From Pseudoneurospora amorphoporcata (taxonomy: Eukaryota > Ascomycota > Sordariomycetes > Sordariales > Sordariaceae), in assembly GCA_033297205.1 (NCBI GenBank), contig MU859073.1, forward strand, positions 124,001-188,000: 64,000 nt of DNA, written 5' to 3'. A program made the position numbers and the translations under genes. Below are positions 53,506-64,000 of this stretch, in pieces (positions within the stretch are counted from its first letter, which is position 1; every line of letters starts with the position of its first letter). Below the pieces are notes generated by a model, which was not told where the DNA came from, did no database searches, and saw only the letters and a program-made list of their open reading frames with translations.

Positions 53506-56500
53506 CTAGAAAAAAACCTTCTCATCAAGCTCGAGGAACCCGTGGAAGACAATGAGTCTTTCTCCTCTGGCAAGCGCTACTGCGGTCTTTGAAATTACCT
53601 TGATAACGACATTGCCTCCCGTGTGCCACGTTGGCGGAATGAAGAAGTGCCGAGTGTAGGAGGTCGCACGATCCAGATTCTTGAGGTTGATTGAGCAAAC
53701 CCATCCACTCGTGTCAAGGAAGTAAAGAGTAGACCGGATAAGGCCTACGACTGTTTGCAAGCCCAATGCCTCGATCTTACAAGTATGCAGGGCGAGATTT
53801 TTGGTGTCGGGTGTAACTTGTGAAGCATCAAAGGCGGCGAACTGGCACGATTGCGTCCTTATATCAGCAAAGACGGATCCCACATAGGTTGAACCCGAAC
53901 GGCTGATCCATGGGATGCCTTCACGGCATGTAATTCCATCAGCGGGAATTCCCTCGCTTGACGTGAGAGGTTGTAGGGCTGACCAGTCGAAAATAAGAAC
54001 GCGCCCATCTCCAAGAGCCAGCACGTATGAGGGGTTGGATGGATGAATTACCCACCGAGCACGTACAGATCCCCGGTAAAGTGTATTGTTCTCAACGATG
54101 GTTCCTTTGGTGCTATCCTCTGTGGCGGCAACGACTTTGACGCCAGCTGATGTGTGTAGAAGAATGGAGAGTCCTTGGGGACTCGGTATCGCTTGGAATG
54201 GGCATCCAGTCTGCTCTTTGTGATCCAAGCGTTTCGTCACCCGGATTGGCGTACGTTTTTGGGGGTCAAATTCCACCTTGGCTAGGATGCAGCGACCGCC
54301 GATATCCATGCTGAAGAGGATCTTTTCTTTATCATTCCAGTCCACCTGCTGGATTGGCGCGTGGCTGTCATGTAACTTTAGATTATCCATGGCCTCGCCG
54401 GTCGCCGACTCGCAGATATCGATTGTTCCATCTTGACGGCCCACGAAGAGGACGATGCCGTCAAAGGCCGTCTCAATAGCCGTAATTGCCTCTCCCCAAT
54501 GGAAGAAGTGTGCTCTCGAGGCCACAGTATCGTTGTTGGCGACCTCTTCACTTTGAGGCTCCGATGAACTGTCGTCCAATCCGCCCCTTGGAATGAGAGC
54601 CAATGGTTCCCAGACATTGCAGCACTGCCCTCGAATGTCGAACAGGCGAAGGTTGTCAGAGGAGAAGACCAAGCCGGGTATCTGAAACTGCTCGTCAGGC
54701 CTCTCGATCCGATACAGAGGCTGCAAAGTCCCGAAGGCAAACAAATGAACTGCGCCAAGTTCGTCGCCGCCCGCCAAAATGCGTCCGTCTGAGGTGGCTG
54801 CTAGGATCCCAAGGGAATACTGAAGACGGTAACTTGCTTGCTGCACCAAGGACCAGGGATTGCATATGACGAGCTCCTCGTCCTTGTAGGACAGAGCGAG
54901 CAGTTCAAGCTCAAACACAGGATTGAAGATGAGATCGAGAATGGGCGGCGCGAGATAGACATCTTCGAACCCTTCTTTCTCAAAGGATCCGATCCTCTCG
55001 AAATCTTCGACGTTCCATATAGCTGCTGTTCCATCACGATATGCGAGCGCGGCAAGTTTCAGACTTTCATCGAGACGGATCTTCTCCGCCGGGGTCCAGG
55101 CTTTGCTCCTTCGCGCCTCTCCGTCTGACGAGTCCGAGTCCGAAGGCGAGTCTGGAGGTGCGTGCAGAAGCATGGACTCCCTTTCCTGGCCAGATGCGAC
55201 ATCAAATATGTTCAAAGAGCTTTGGTTTGGATTCGCCAGAAAGAGTGTTTCGTCATCAAGGCTGAATTTAAGATCGGAGGGTGCGAAATCCAACCTGTGT
55301 GACCACAGAGCCTGGAATGCCGAGCTGCTAGTCCGGCGAATATCCCAGACTGTCACCTTTCGAGCTCCAAAAGATGCAAGCAAAGTAGACGAGTGGTTGA
55401 AAGCCAGACGCTGGACTTTCTTTCCATGTCTCAAGGTCCGAGCGGAACCGAATGCTCTCGAACCGGTCTGGTACAGTTCAACGTTGCCGTTTCTCAGGCC
55501 GACTGCTAGGTACCAATCACAAAACCCAAGAGACAGGGCTTCTTCAGCAAACAAGTAGCTTGTTAGCTTATCACTCCATTTTTCCTCAATGGTTCCTGTT
55601 ATTCTCAGGCGCTTCGTGGGCTTCGCAAAAGTTTTGTGTATCATAGACTTTGGAGGACAGAAATGAGGAATCAAGAAGTGAATCGATGATGGCGAACTGA
55701 GAAGACCTGAGTGAAATGCTGCAGCGATGCGATACATGTCAACTATCCATCCAGAGACAATCTGTGTTTCAACACCCATGGGCGGCTGATATTGAGCTCT
55801 GCGAGCGAGATAGGCTTTTAACCTCTGTGCTGTATGGTACAGGATCGAAATGTCGCCGGTCTTTGCTGCCCTCTCTATCCAGGTAAGGACATTGGATCGC
55901 AGGAACTTCTCCAATAGTCCGAGAGATGTGTCGCAAGCTGATGAGCTATGCATAAGATGATAGGAAAAATTGGTGGCCGCGTAGTCAGACAGTGGCGACT
56001 GAGTCGACTTCAGAGCGGCGCCAGCACGGCGTGACTTCGGAGGAGCAAAGTCTGTGCTGCAAAGGATCTCGAGACAGATGTCGGCTATCCGACCATGTGC
56101 AGCCTGTTCATCAATCCAAAAACCTGGTTCATCTCGCTTCTGGGTCAGGAAAGCCGACGTGGTCAGGTGGAGAATGTGGACGCGGTGATTATCATCCACC
56201 TCGATGAGATGCCCCGCGATAGAAGGTAGTTGGCCTGGCGGTGCGTCCAGCGTCCGGCCAATGTCCCACTTAACCGCTTCCGCAAGTTCGTCAGCTCGGA
56301 GCGGCAAGGGTGCACAAATAACCCATTTGAGTATGCATTTGACCAGCTCGCAACTTGGCGAGTCGACGATGGACTCGACAATTCGGAGGTAGAAATCGTC
56401 CATCCCAGATGGAATGCTTCTCAGAGCATCATGCTTGTCTTCAATGGTGTAACAGTTCTCAAGCTTTGTCATCGTTAGGGATGCCCAGAGAAAGATCCCA

Positions 56501-58902
56501 TTGGACCGGCTGAGAATCTCGTCGATGAGCGTTTGGGAGGCTTCAACGGGACATCTACCCCTAACAAATAGTTCGATATCTTCCAGAGATCCTTTTTGAC
56601 CAGTATGGATGACGGAATACTGTGTATTCTCGTGATGAAGTAGTCGTTCCAATTGCCCCCCAGGCCGACTTGTCATGAAAATTCGGATGGGAACCTTGCA
56701 GTTTATGTTCGATATCATCGAGATCAAGGCAGCCAGATTGTTACTGGAACACTCATCTACTGCATCTATGACCCAGAACTGACGCCGACTGGTGTCCGTC
56801 CTGAATATTCGTTCGAGGAATAGCTTGCTCCAGATCATGTAATGGTCGTCGTGGCTGAGTCTCTGATCATCCTCGGCCATTGCAACTATTGAGCGCCGGA
56901 TCTCGAAATTATTTTTCGCCATCTGATACGCCATCGACAGAAGCAATCCGGACACAGTGGTCGCAGCTTGGGTGCTGTGTCTGAAGAAGTAGAAAGTGCA
57001 GTCGAAATTACACGCTTCGAGAAATCTGATAACGTGCCCAGCAACGACGGACTTGCCAGTCCCAGGTCTTCCAGCGAGCCACAGTATGTTCTTTCTATCA
57101 GTATGCGCTGCCGTATCAACCGGGTCGGAGCCTTCTGCATTGAGAGGTTCTTGCATCCAGTCTTGGAAGGCGGGCTCTTCTCTAATCCAGTGACAAGATC
57201 CGTGATGCTCTTTCTCTTTGAGTTCCAAGAGGGTACCGTCAGGTCTCTGGTCGACGTGCAGAAACGAGGAGATGATTTTCATTTCTGATCTATGTTCGTC
57301 CTTGCGGTGATATCTTTCTGATGTATCATTAGTAAACATTCGGCCGGGGATGACGTCGCTCTTACTGTCTGCTTGGATATTCTCGATGGTAGTAAGAAAG
57401 GACTGCTGTAGTATGGCATAATTAGGGGAGACGGGGCTCTCGAACTTGCATATTCCACGATGGTCCGCTTCGATGTAGCGTGAGGTTTCGTTTGGAAGTC
57501 CTAAATCCGAAAGGAAGGGAGGCATTAGAACCGTGTTCGCAGGGTTGTCACCCGGTTGGAGCAAACTTGCCTAGAACGGCCGACTCTTTGTCCACAACCA
57601 AGGATGACCTGATGCCGGCAAAGCTTGTTGGTACACCCTCAAAAAAGGAAAAGAGATTCACTTTCCCGCAATGACGACGGAATTCGTCGTTGATTTGCTT
57701 GTTTCAAGTCAGCAAAAAGAAAAGGGAGCAACAAGATTTTGCGGATCGACATACGTCCAACGTTCCGCTGCCAGGGAGGAGATCATCAACGAATCCCTTG
57801 GCCCCATATCTAGCAATTGAAAGCACACGTTTGAGCGTCTGGGCTGAATCGGCACCACGATGGGGTGTTGCGAGGAAGTAGATGGTATGAATTCTTCGCG
57901 CAATCGAGGCATACGTTGGATCTCGGGTTGCCAAGAGATAAGCCTACAAGTGGATGGTGTGTTAGACATCAGATGACATGACAGACTGCCGGGCTACCAT
58001 GTTTGCCTGTTTAATACATTGTCGACGTACCTTCTTGGCAACAAGTCCGCCCATACTATGGGCCACAAGCACAATCGGAGTCTGTTCCACATCGAGTCTT
58101 GGGTCAGCCAAACTGCCTAGAGGTAGCAGAAACAGCTGGGCAGAAATCCAAGCCACTTACATCTCCATTCTTCCGCAGATGGGGAGAGCCATAAATGTCA
58201 GCTAGCAATGCCTGACCGAAATCATGGACTGTTAACGCGCGACCCTTCCTCGCCGTCCAGTCCGAGTTGTAGCCGTACGAATGAAGGCGGACATGTCGAA
58301 AGCCGACTTCATGAGGCAGCCATTCCTTGGGCCAGAACATGCCCGGATCGGACGAGTAGCTCCATGTTTTCCTCGAGCCACCGCCCAATCCGTGGATGAA
58401 GATGAAGTCGATTCGGGATTCGGACGGCTCGTGGAGGAGATTCAGACCCAATGGACCTTTCGCGTCTTCGGCAGACTCGACATTCTGTAAAGAGGAGGAC
58501 GACGAGGAAACTCTGAGTCGCTGAAGCTTGTTCTGGATGTAGGAAGCGGTCGATGAGAGAGTACGGAGAGGTTTCAGGTCGAGATTCCGGTCGATGTACG
58601 AGGGCGATAAGGCGGTGGTCGCCTAAAACGATCACCAAAACAGCGCGTTAGCGTTGTTCTGCGCTCTCTCCCGTCCCTATGATGCGCCGTAATGTACTAT
58701 AGCCGTGGTGGCTTGCGGGCTTCCAATGCTCCCTCATGCGGGGACGGAACCTAAGTGGAAACTTCAACAATCTCTTCGACATCAACGACACCAACATCTC
58801 ACCAACTGACCAGCCAGGCGCATAACGGGCCATCGAGATTCTCCATCGTAAAAGAGCCCATCAACCTGACCATGTCTTACTTACAGGGGCCTCGCCAGCC
58901 AT
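53506..58902 (-). CDS. NLR-like protein: alpha/beta hydrolase - NACHT - WD40-like propeller
   Basis: Six exons by eye: 58902-58885, 58622-58161, 58081-58031, 57943-57755, 57697-57571 and 57500-53506; about 1613 residues. The lengths keep frame throughout. Exon 2 carries DFIFIHGLGGGSRKTW and exon 3 PIVLVAHSMGGLVAKK (nucleophile Ser), followed by TIYFLATPHRGADSAQ: a serine-esterase-like alpha/beta hydrolase. The linker SAVLGLPNETSRYIEADHRG is typical of fungal NLRs. The NACHT has P-loop LWLAGRPGTGKS (about 426-433), Walker B FWVIDAVDEC and IFMTSRPGGQLERLL. The C-terminal 850 residues are divergent beta-propeller blades, not near-identical WD40 repeats. The fourth intron is GC-AG. The first exon (MAGEAP) and its 262-bp intron are the least sure part. 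Expected role: ligand sensing, oligomerisation and activation of the hydrolase in non-self response. Confidence 0.88.
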
Positions 58903-59589
58903 TCTGGCATCGAGCCTGATTCAACACCCTTTGGCGGCGAGTGTCTCTTCTTCTTTTTCTTGATCCGCTCGATTGCAATGTCGTTGGGCAACAAGGCGAA
59001 GGGTTGTTGGTGTGATGACTGAGAGAAAATTGGCCAGTGTAGTGCCATCATCCGAAATCTTCCCGGTCTTCACCAGACACCCTCCTCTCTCGCCAAGACT
59101 ATTGGTTCGAGCCCGCGAATCACCTCCGCTTGGGTGGTATCCTCATCCGTGGTGTCGGTAGGTGGGGTTCGTCCTCCTCGACCAGGGGATACATCCCCCC
59201 TCTAGCTAGCGGCATAAGAAGAGACGATGCTTCCCCCCCCCTAACTTGCGTGAGGGACGTTATCTGTTGCTCTTCATCGCCTTACGTGAAGACTAGTCAC
59301 GCCTTCATCATCTCCACTTGTTTTATTTGGTGATATCGTCACTTCAGCTACCAAAGCCGCCTCAACAGAAACATTCGGAATCCAAGCACGGGGCGACACC
59401 GTCGAAAACGAAGCCTGGTTTGCAAGAGATCTGCACTTGTTTCCGCAAAGTGTTCGTCTGACTGTTCGTATCTTGCGATTGGCATGGCAGATAGGTAAGA
59501 AAACTAGGTAGGAATGTGAGAAGGCTTGTTGGTGTCGTCGATTGTTGTCTGAGGTAACTCGCAACTATTTCGTATGGTAGTCGTTCGTG
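58903..59589. other. Intergenic, no gene seen
   Basis: About 690 bases, including the NLR promoter. No domain-bearing frame. Confidence 0.5.
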
Positions 59590-60790
59590 CTAGAGACGTG
59601 ACGGTTGATCATGGCCCGATTCCGTGCCATCATCAAGGCGGTCGACCAAGGACTGTAGCTCAGCTATCAAGACGTCTCTGAATATCTTGTTCCTGTGCAT
59701 AGCTGACAGTAAAACGTGATACTTGATGGCGTATACGGCGTTTCTAGCGTCGAAATCGGCCTCAGGTTCGGAGACAGGCACCCTTTTCTGATACTCGTAT
59801 ATAAACGGATAGCCAAGTTTGTAGCGAGGGTTTCTGCATATAGCCAAGTCGGCTATGGTGTCTGTTAGTTCTTTGGTTTATGAAGTTGCGGTATCGCAAA
59901 CTTACCTTCATTGTGGCCCCAATAAGCGCAAGCATCAAACATGCACAGCTCGTCAGTGTCTGCCCTGGGCTTGATGTTTCCCGGCCATAGATCAGAATGG
60001 ATGAGACAAGGGCTAATGGACCTTCCATCAACTTCCAGAGGCCTCAAGTATCTGGGAACCACCTTCTCCAGGTACGTTGCCCGGAGGACTGATACCTCGT
60101 CGTCGTGGCCATTAAACCTCTCTTCTTGGTTGAACAGGCTTTTCATTTGCTGGGTCCAGAAGCTCTCCCACGACGCATTCCACGTATTGTCGACAGGAAC
60201 ATCAGCCAAATGTGTGGTAGTTGGGAAACCGAATTTCCCAGTCGGTGATCTACCCATGCTGTTCAGGTACAGATCAGATACAGCAGCGGCCCAGGAAGAA
60301 GGGCAAGGCAGCGTGTTATCGCGCATCTTGACAAAGTCGGACAGGTAGAAGTGCGTATTCGGTACGTTGACATAGGCCCCTGATGCGATCGGACGAGGCA
60401 CGCGTGTCGGGACGAAGGCAAAGAGAGCCCTGTCGGCTTCGAAGCTTCCCTTCATAATTGCTCCCGCTGTCTTCCCGCAAGCTGCCTATTCATCGCTATG
60501 TCAGCGTCTGGAGAGGAAGCGGGTGGTAGACCAGACAACCTTCTGAAACAGGTATGCTTTCGTTCCATCTGGCAAGCCAATCGTGATCTTGGATGTTGTT
60601 GCCAAAGAGCTCTTGCCAACAATTTCTTTGACCATTACAACTTGGCTGTTGGGTGGAAGCGCTGATATCTGGTCAGTTGGTCCTCGGGTGGGTGTCTTTG
60701 ACCATTCCCAGCGGCCCTCCTCTGGCGATGCGCACCTGTTATGACTGCCGGATCAAGCGCTGTGGCCGTAACTTGGGCGCCATCCCTCAT
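59590..60790 (-). CDS. Fructosamine/ketosamine-3-kinase family protein
   Basis: Four exons by eye: 60790-60736, 60661-60540, 60485-59906 and 59852-59590. The GT-AG introns are 74, 54 and 53 bp, and the product is 339 residues. Splicing gives MRDGAQVTATALDPAVI then TALPPNSQVV, the usual N-terminus. ITIGLPDGTKAYLFQK holds the ATP-site Lys, FVPTRVPRPIASGAYVNV and FYLSDFVKM follow, and the catalytic loop is CLIHSDLWPGNI with the DFG-equivalent MFDACAYWGHNEADLA. The end YPFIYEYQKRVPVSEP also fits. The family phosphorylates sugars bound to amines of glycated proteins so that they break down; fungal members often act on ribulosamines. Cytosolic. Confidence 0.87.
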
Positions 60791-61821
60791 GCTGTTGGTA
60801 TTGTATGTCCTTTTCTGTCGGCTTCTTTGGCCGAGATGTGTCCAGATGGGCCAGACTGGTCGGTTGAATTGGCTATGACATTGCAAAGGCAAGATTCGCT
60901 GCCAGCGGGAAGTTCGAAGGATTGAACTGGTATGCCCCGTCTGGTTAGACCTCGGGCAGTGTCCTCTTGGTCTCGTTGGTCCCAATTGCACTTGGTGCAT
61001 AGCCAGTACTCTCCTGGAGTTCCGATACCGTGCCACATGTGCATCATCAACAGCCTCCATTCACCCCGCGTCCCTCAAGTCGGCACCCTCTCAATCCATA
61101 ATCGCCCCCGCCTATCCGTTCGGTATCACTTCAAGAAGCCGCACTGTAGCAATCGCTGGACAGCTCGGGTCGAAGGCCCAGTTGGGGTTGGTCGGGGGTC
61201 GTTTCCTTCATGACATAGGTACTCGCAGTCTACTGTGGGGAGTCGACATCGAATGGAGGCGGCCGGGTGCCAAAGAAGCTGAAATACTTCATAAGGGTAG
61301 GAATCTCGCGTTGCTGTCATTTTTTGTCGCTTCCATTGTCTTCCCAGTGTCCCTAGTGCTGTTACATCATGGTTTTCTTGCTGACCTCAATCTTTCCAGA
61401 AAAGTGAATGGGAGAGTTGTTGGAGGAATTTGATGTCAGGGAGGAAGGACCTAGCATGTTGGTATCTTGGGCTCATGCGCGTCAACATGTGGTTGCGCCC
61501 TGTACCCCCGCATGTCCCGTTCGCTAATGCTTCCCGTCTCAGCTGTTAATCCGTGGGTGTCAAGAGCCATACATACACTAACAGTTGGTTAGGTACGGTA
61601 CTGCTCCCAGCTCCATTTCCGTCTTCCTGTTGGTGTTGAAAGCAAACACTTTCATCACCTTGTTGGGCCACATCCGATGGCCTAGACTGACTTCTCAGGA
61701 CCAGCTACGATATTTCTGTCTTGAGCAATCATGGATTCCACCTCGGAGCGTCTGGGTTACACCCAAAGACTGCTCGGCCGCGACAACCGTATCAGTGGTT
61801 GGACACCGCTAGAACCCGAAC
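60791..61821. other. Divergent intergenic region, no gene seen
   Basis: About 1 kb between the kinase and the MFS gene, read in opposite directions. It must hold both promoters. The plus-strand frame at 61182-61433 has no known domain. Confidence 0.5.
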
Positions 61822-63794
61822 ATGTCGACACCACCATCACTCGGAAGAAAAACGTTTTCGACGACCGTCAACGAGTGTCCGGAGATAGTAGTCAGCGCCG
61901 TTGTCCCCGACCCCACCACAAGCCCAGGAATCCTCGATAAAGATGCTGGAACAGCAACAGGAGGCCCTTTAGTAGAACCTTCCTCAACAGAAGCATCACT
62001 ACTACCGTTCTCCGTCTTTACCACAGCCGAGAAGAAATGGATCAGTTACACTGCCTCATTCGGGGCAATGTTCTCGACGCTGAGCAGCTACATTTACTTT
62101 CCAGCCCTCGTGCCCATGGCGAACGACCTTGGAGTGTCTATCTCACTTATCAACCTCACGGTCACATCTTATCTTATTGTGGCAGGTATCGCGCCGGCAT
62201 TTATGGGAGATATTGCTGATCAAGGAGGACGAAGGCCGGCGTATATCCTCATGTTTATTCTGGTTGCGGCGTCCAACGTCGGGCTGGCGTTGCAGAACTC
62301 ATATGCTGCCTTGTTCGTGTTGAGGATGGTTCAAAGTGCTGGGGCGTCTGGTGAGTGACCATTTGCCGAATGGGTGACGGTGATGCTAATCGGGGGAAGG
62401 ATCGTATGGCGCTGCATATGGAATCATCGCTGATACAACGACTGTTGCGGAGCGTGGCTCCTTCGTGGGCTCGTTGATATTGTTGTTCGTTCTCCATGAT
62501 CCCGTTATCAACAAGTCCGTACAAACGCTGATGAACGTGTTTTGTTGCAGTACCAACGCCGCCCCTAGTTTCGGTCCTGTCATCGCCGGCGTGCTTGCCC
62601 AGAAGCTCGGTTGGCGATGGATCTTTTGGTTTCTGGTCATCATGACCGGAAGCTATCTGGTCATTGTCATCCTGCTGATACCGGAAACCCAGAGAAAGGT
62701 CGTTGGAAACGGTAGCATCCCGCCAAGAGGCATCCACAAGAGTCTCTTTGAGACATTGTCCCGAAAGCGAAGATGCAGAGGTGAAAATAACGATGGACAT
62801 GTAGAAACCCAAATTGCGCAACCGGCGGATACTAAGAAGGCGAGGAGGTGTCAAATTCCTAACCCCTTCACATGTATCCCCATGCTGTTTCTCAAGGGGA
62901 ACTTGGTCGTGATTCTCATCGGATCGATTACATACGCGGTTAAGATGACGTTACAAACTTCTTTGGCCGCTCAATGTATCGAGATATACGACCTGGATTA
63001 CCTCCAGGCTGGTCTGATCTACCTACCGTCTGGGGTGGGCGGCGCACTCGCGTCTTATACCACTGGTAAGTGCGAAACCCATGCTCTTGGGCTTCAGCCG
63101 AGGTGCCATTGAAGACTGGATGATGCATAATTGACATATGCTGCTAGGCAAATTCCTCGACAGGAATATCAAGAAATGCTCTGCCAAGGCCGGAAGGGAG
63201 GAATACAAAAAGGGCGAGGACATATTCGACTTTCCCATTGAGAGGGCACGCTTTGGTGGGATATACAGCCTCATCGTCGTCTCCTCGGTGGGATCGGCTG
63301 CTTATGGTGTCAGCCTGAATGAGCGGACGGTGAGTTGGAAACTGCGCCTGGTGCAAGAAAAGACGAAAGAGAATAAGCTAATCGTTCCTCTCGCGGTACC
63401 AGCATCTCGCAGTGCCACTCGTCCTTCAATTCCTAACAGGCGCCGCAACGTCCAGTATCTTCACGGTCAGAACTCTCAAGCAAGGGACAACATAACTGCC
63501 CAAGATCTGTATGCTGACCGCCATGAACAGCTCTGCGGAACACTCCTAACGGACCTCAACCCCAATGCGTCCGCGACCGTTCAAGCATCGTACAACTTGG
63601 TCCGATGCCTAGGAGCAGGTGCTGCCATTGCCGCACAACAACCACTGGCAGATGCTGCTGGCTCCAGGTGGTGTTTTGGCGTTTTCGCTATCATCATGCT
63701 GGTGGCTTTACCGCTTTCGATGCTCATTGAGAAGCGAGGGCTGGAATGGAGGAGAGCGAGGGCGTCGAAAGACAGTCGGGTAGACAGCATCTGA
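61822..63794 (+). CDS. MFS transporter, DHA1 (QDR-like) type
   Basis: Six exons by eye: 61822-62350, 62400-62481, 62551-63065, 63148-63329, 63403-63465 and 63531-63794; 544 residues. A stop lies in frame just upstream of the ATG at 61822. The core starts WISYTASFGAMFSTLSSYIY with FPALVPMANDLG, then motif A GDIADQGGRRPAYI, LRMVQSAGASGSYGAAYGII, and TNAAPSFGPVIAGVLAQKLG with WRWIFWFLVI. A long central loop is charged. The last exons give HLAVPLVLQFLTGAATSS, LLTDLNPNASATVQASYNLV and WCFGVFAIIMLVALPL. Twelve spans are expected. The family exports drugs or small organic compounds by proton antiport. The second intron (69 bp) is in phase and stop-free, so it could instead be coding. Confidence 0.85.
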
Positions 63795-64000
63795 GAGGAG
63801 GACGAGCCCGATGATCACACAGAACATTGTCTCTCATCCAGCTTAATCTGTGCCTTGCCAGTCCCTTTTTCTGTAGCGCTTCTAGCGCCCGAATATGGCC
63901 CTGGAAAAGAGTTCAGCGGGGGTTGATCAGCGGTTAACGCACGCCAAGACGCGTTCCGCTTACGGGGCTCCACAGCACCCCAACAGGCAGTGGAGACACG

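Noticed and set aside
58104..58451. NLR start at 58451
   Set aside because: The codon there is TTG, and the same frame is open upstream to a TTTTAG acceptor, so the exon begins at 58622.
59104..59115. Second B-box-like string (GGTTCGAGCCC) as a tRNA gene
   Set aside because: No acceptor, D or anticodon stem can be folded around it.
61731..61940. Alternative start for the DHA1 transporter (MDSTSERLGY)
   Set aside because: This frame ends at 61940 and cannot be spliced sensibly to the first span; the ATG at 61822 is in frame with the core.

Overview
The window comes from a filamentous ascomycete, most likely a Sordariomycete. Short GT-AG introns (about 40-115 bp) have CTAAC/CTGAC-like branch sites, genes are monocistronic on both strands, and the families present are typical of such fungi: an NLR-like NACHT protein, a HET-like protein, SUR7/PalI, DHA transporters, DUF1275, a CE15 esterase and fructosamine kinase. 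No operons, CRISPR arrays or bacterial features were seen. GC is moderate, with one AT-rich island at about 4.7-5.3 kb.

Layout. 0-12.8 kb: a 5'-truncated GNAT-like gene, an orphan coiled/Ser-rich protein, a decayed dienelactone hydrolase, tRNA-Thr(AGT), a small secreted 8-Cys protein, a SnoaL-like protein and a 14-TM MFS exporter. 12.8-18.2 kb: a gene-free stretch. 18.2-28.1 kb: a secreted 32-Cys modular protein, a CE15 glucuronoyl esterase broken by six stop codons, a ZIP metal transporter and a disrupted secreted 'choice-of-anchor B'-type protein. 28.2-30.9 kb: a divergent pair, PEP-hydrolase-like TIM barrel and UPF0261, which are the two halves of the plant Tm-1 protein. 31-41 kb: a Ser/Thr-rich single-pass membrane protein, tRNA-Arg(CCG), an oxalate decarboxylase relic that keeps its promoter and start codon, a TA-flanked MITE, a DUF1275 protein, a hemerythrin-like protein and a GNAT. 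41-53 kb: a large Q-rich membrane protein with a divergent HET-like region, a TPR-SET protein, a second MITE copy, an orphan Cys-rich protein, a second SET protein and a SUR7/PalI protein. 53.5-64 kb: a six-exon alpha/beta-hydrolase-NACHT-propeller NLR, a fructosamine-3-kinase-like gene and a six-exon DHA1-type MFS transporter.

Themes. Four genes, at least three of them for secreted or extracellular carbon-use enzymes, are broken in four different ways. The CE15 lesions and one other stop fit C:G-to-T:A change as in RIP. Two candidate non-self-recognition proteins (HET-like and NLR-like) lie about 10 kb apart. The two MITE copies share terminal inverted repeats and TA flanks, which points to a Tc1/mariner-type mobiliser elsewhere in the genome. 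Gene models were spliced by eye; family calls rest on recognised motifs, and no database search was run.
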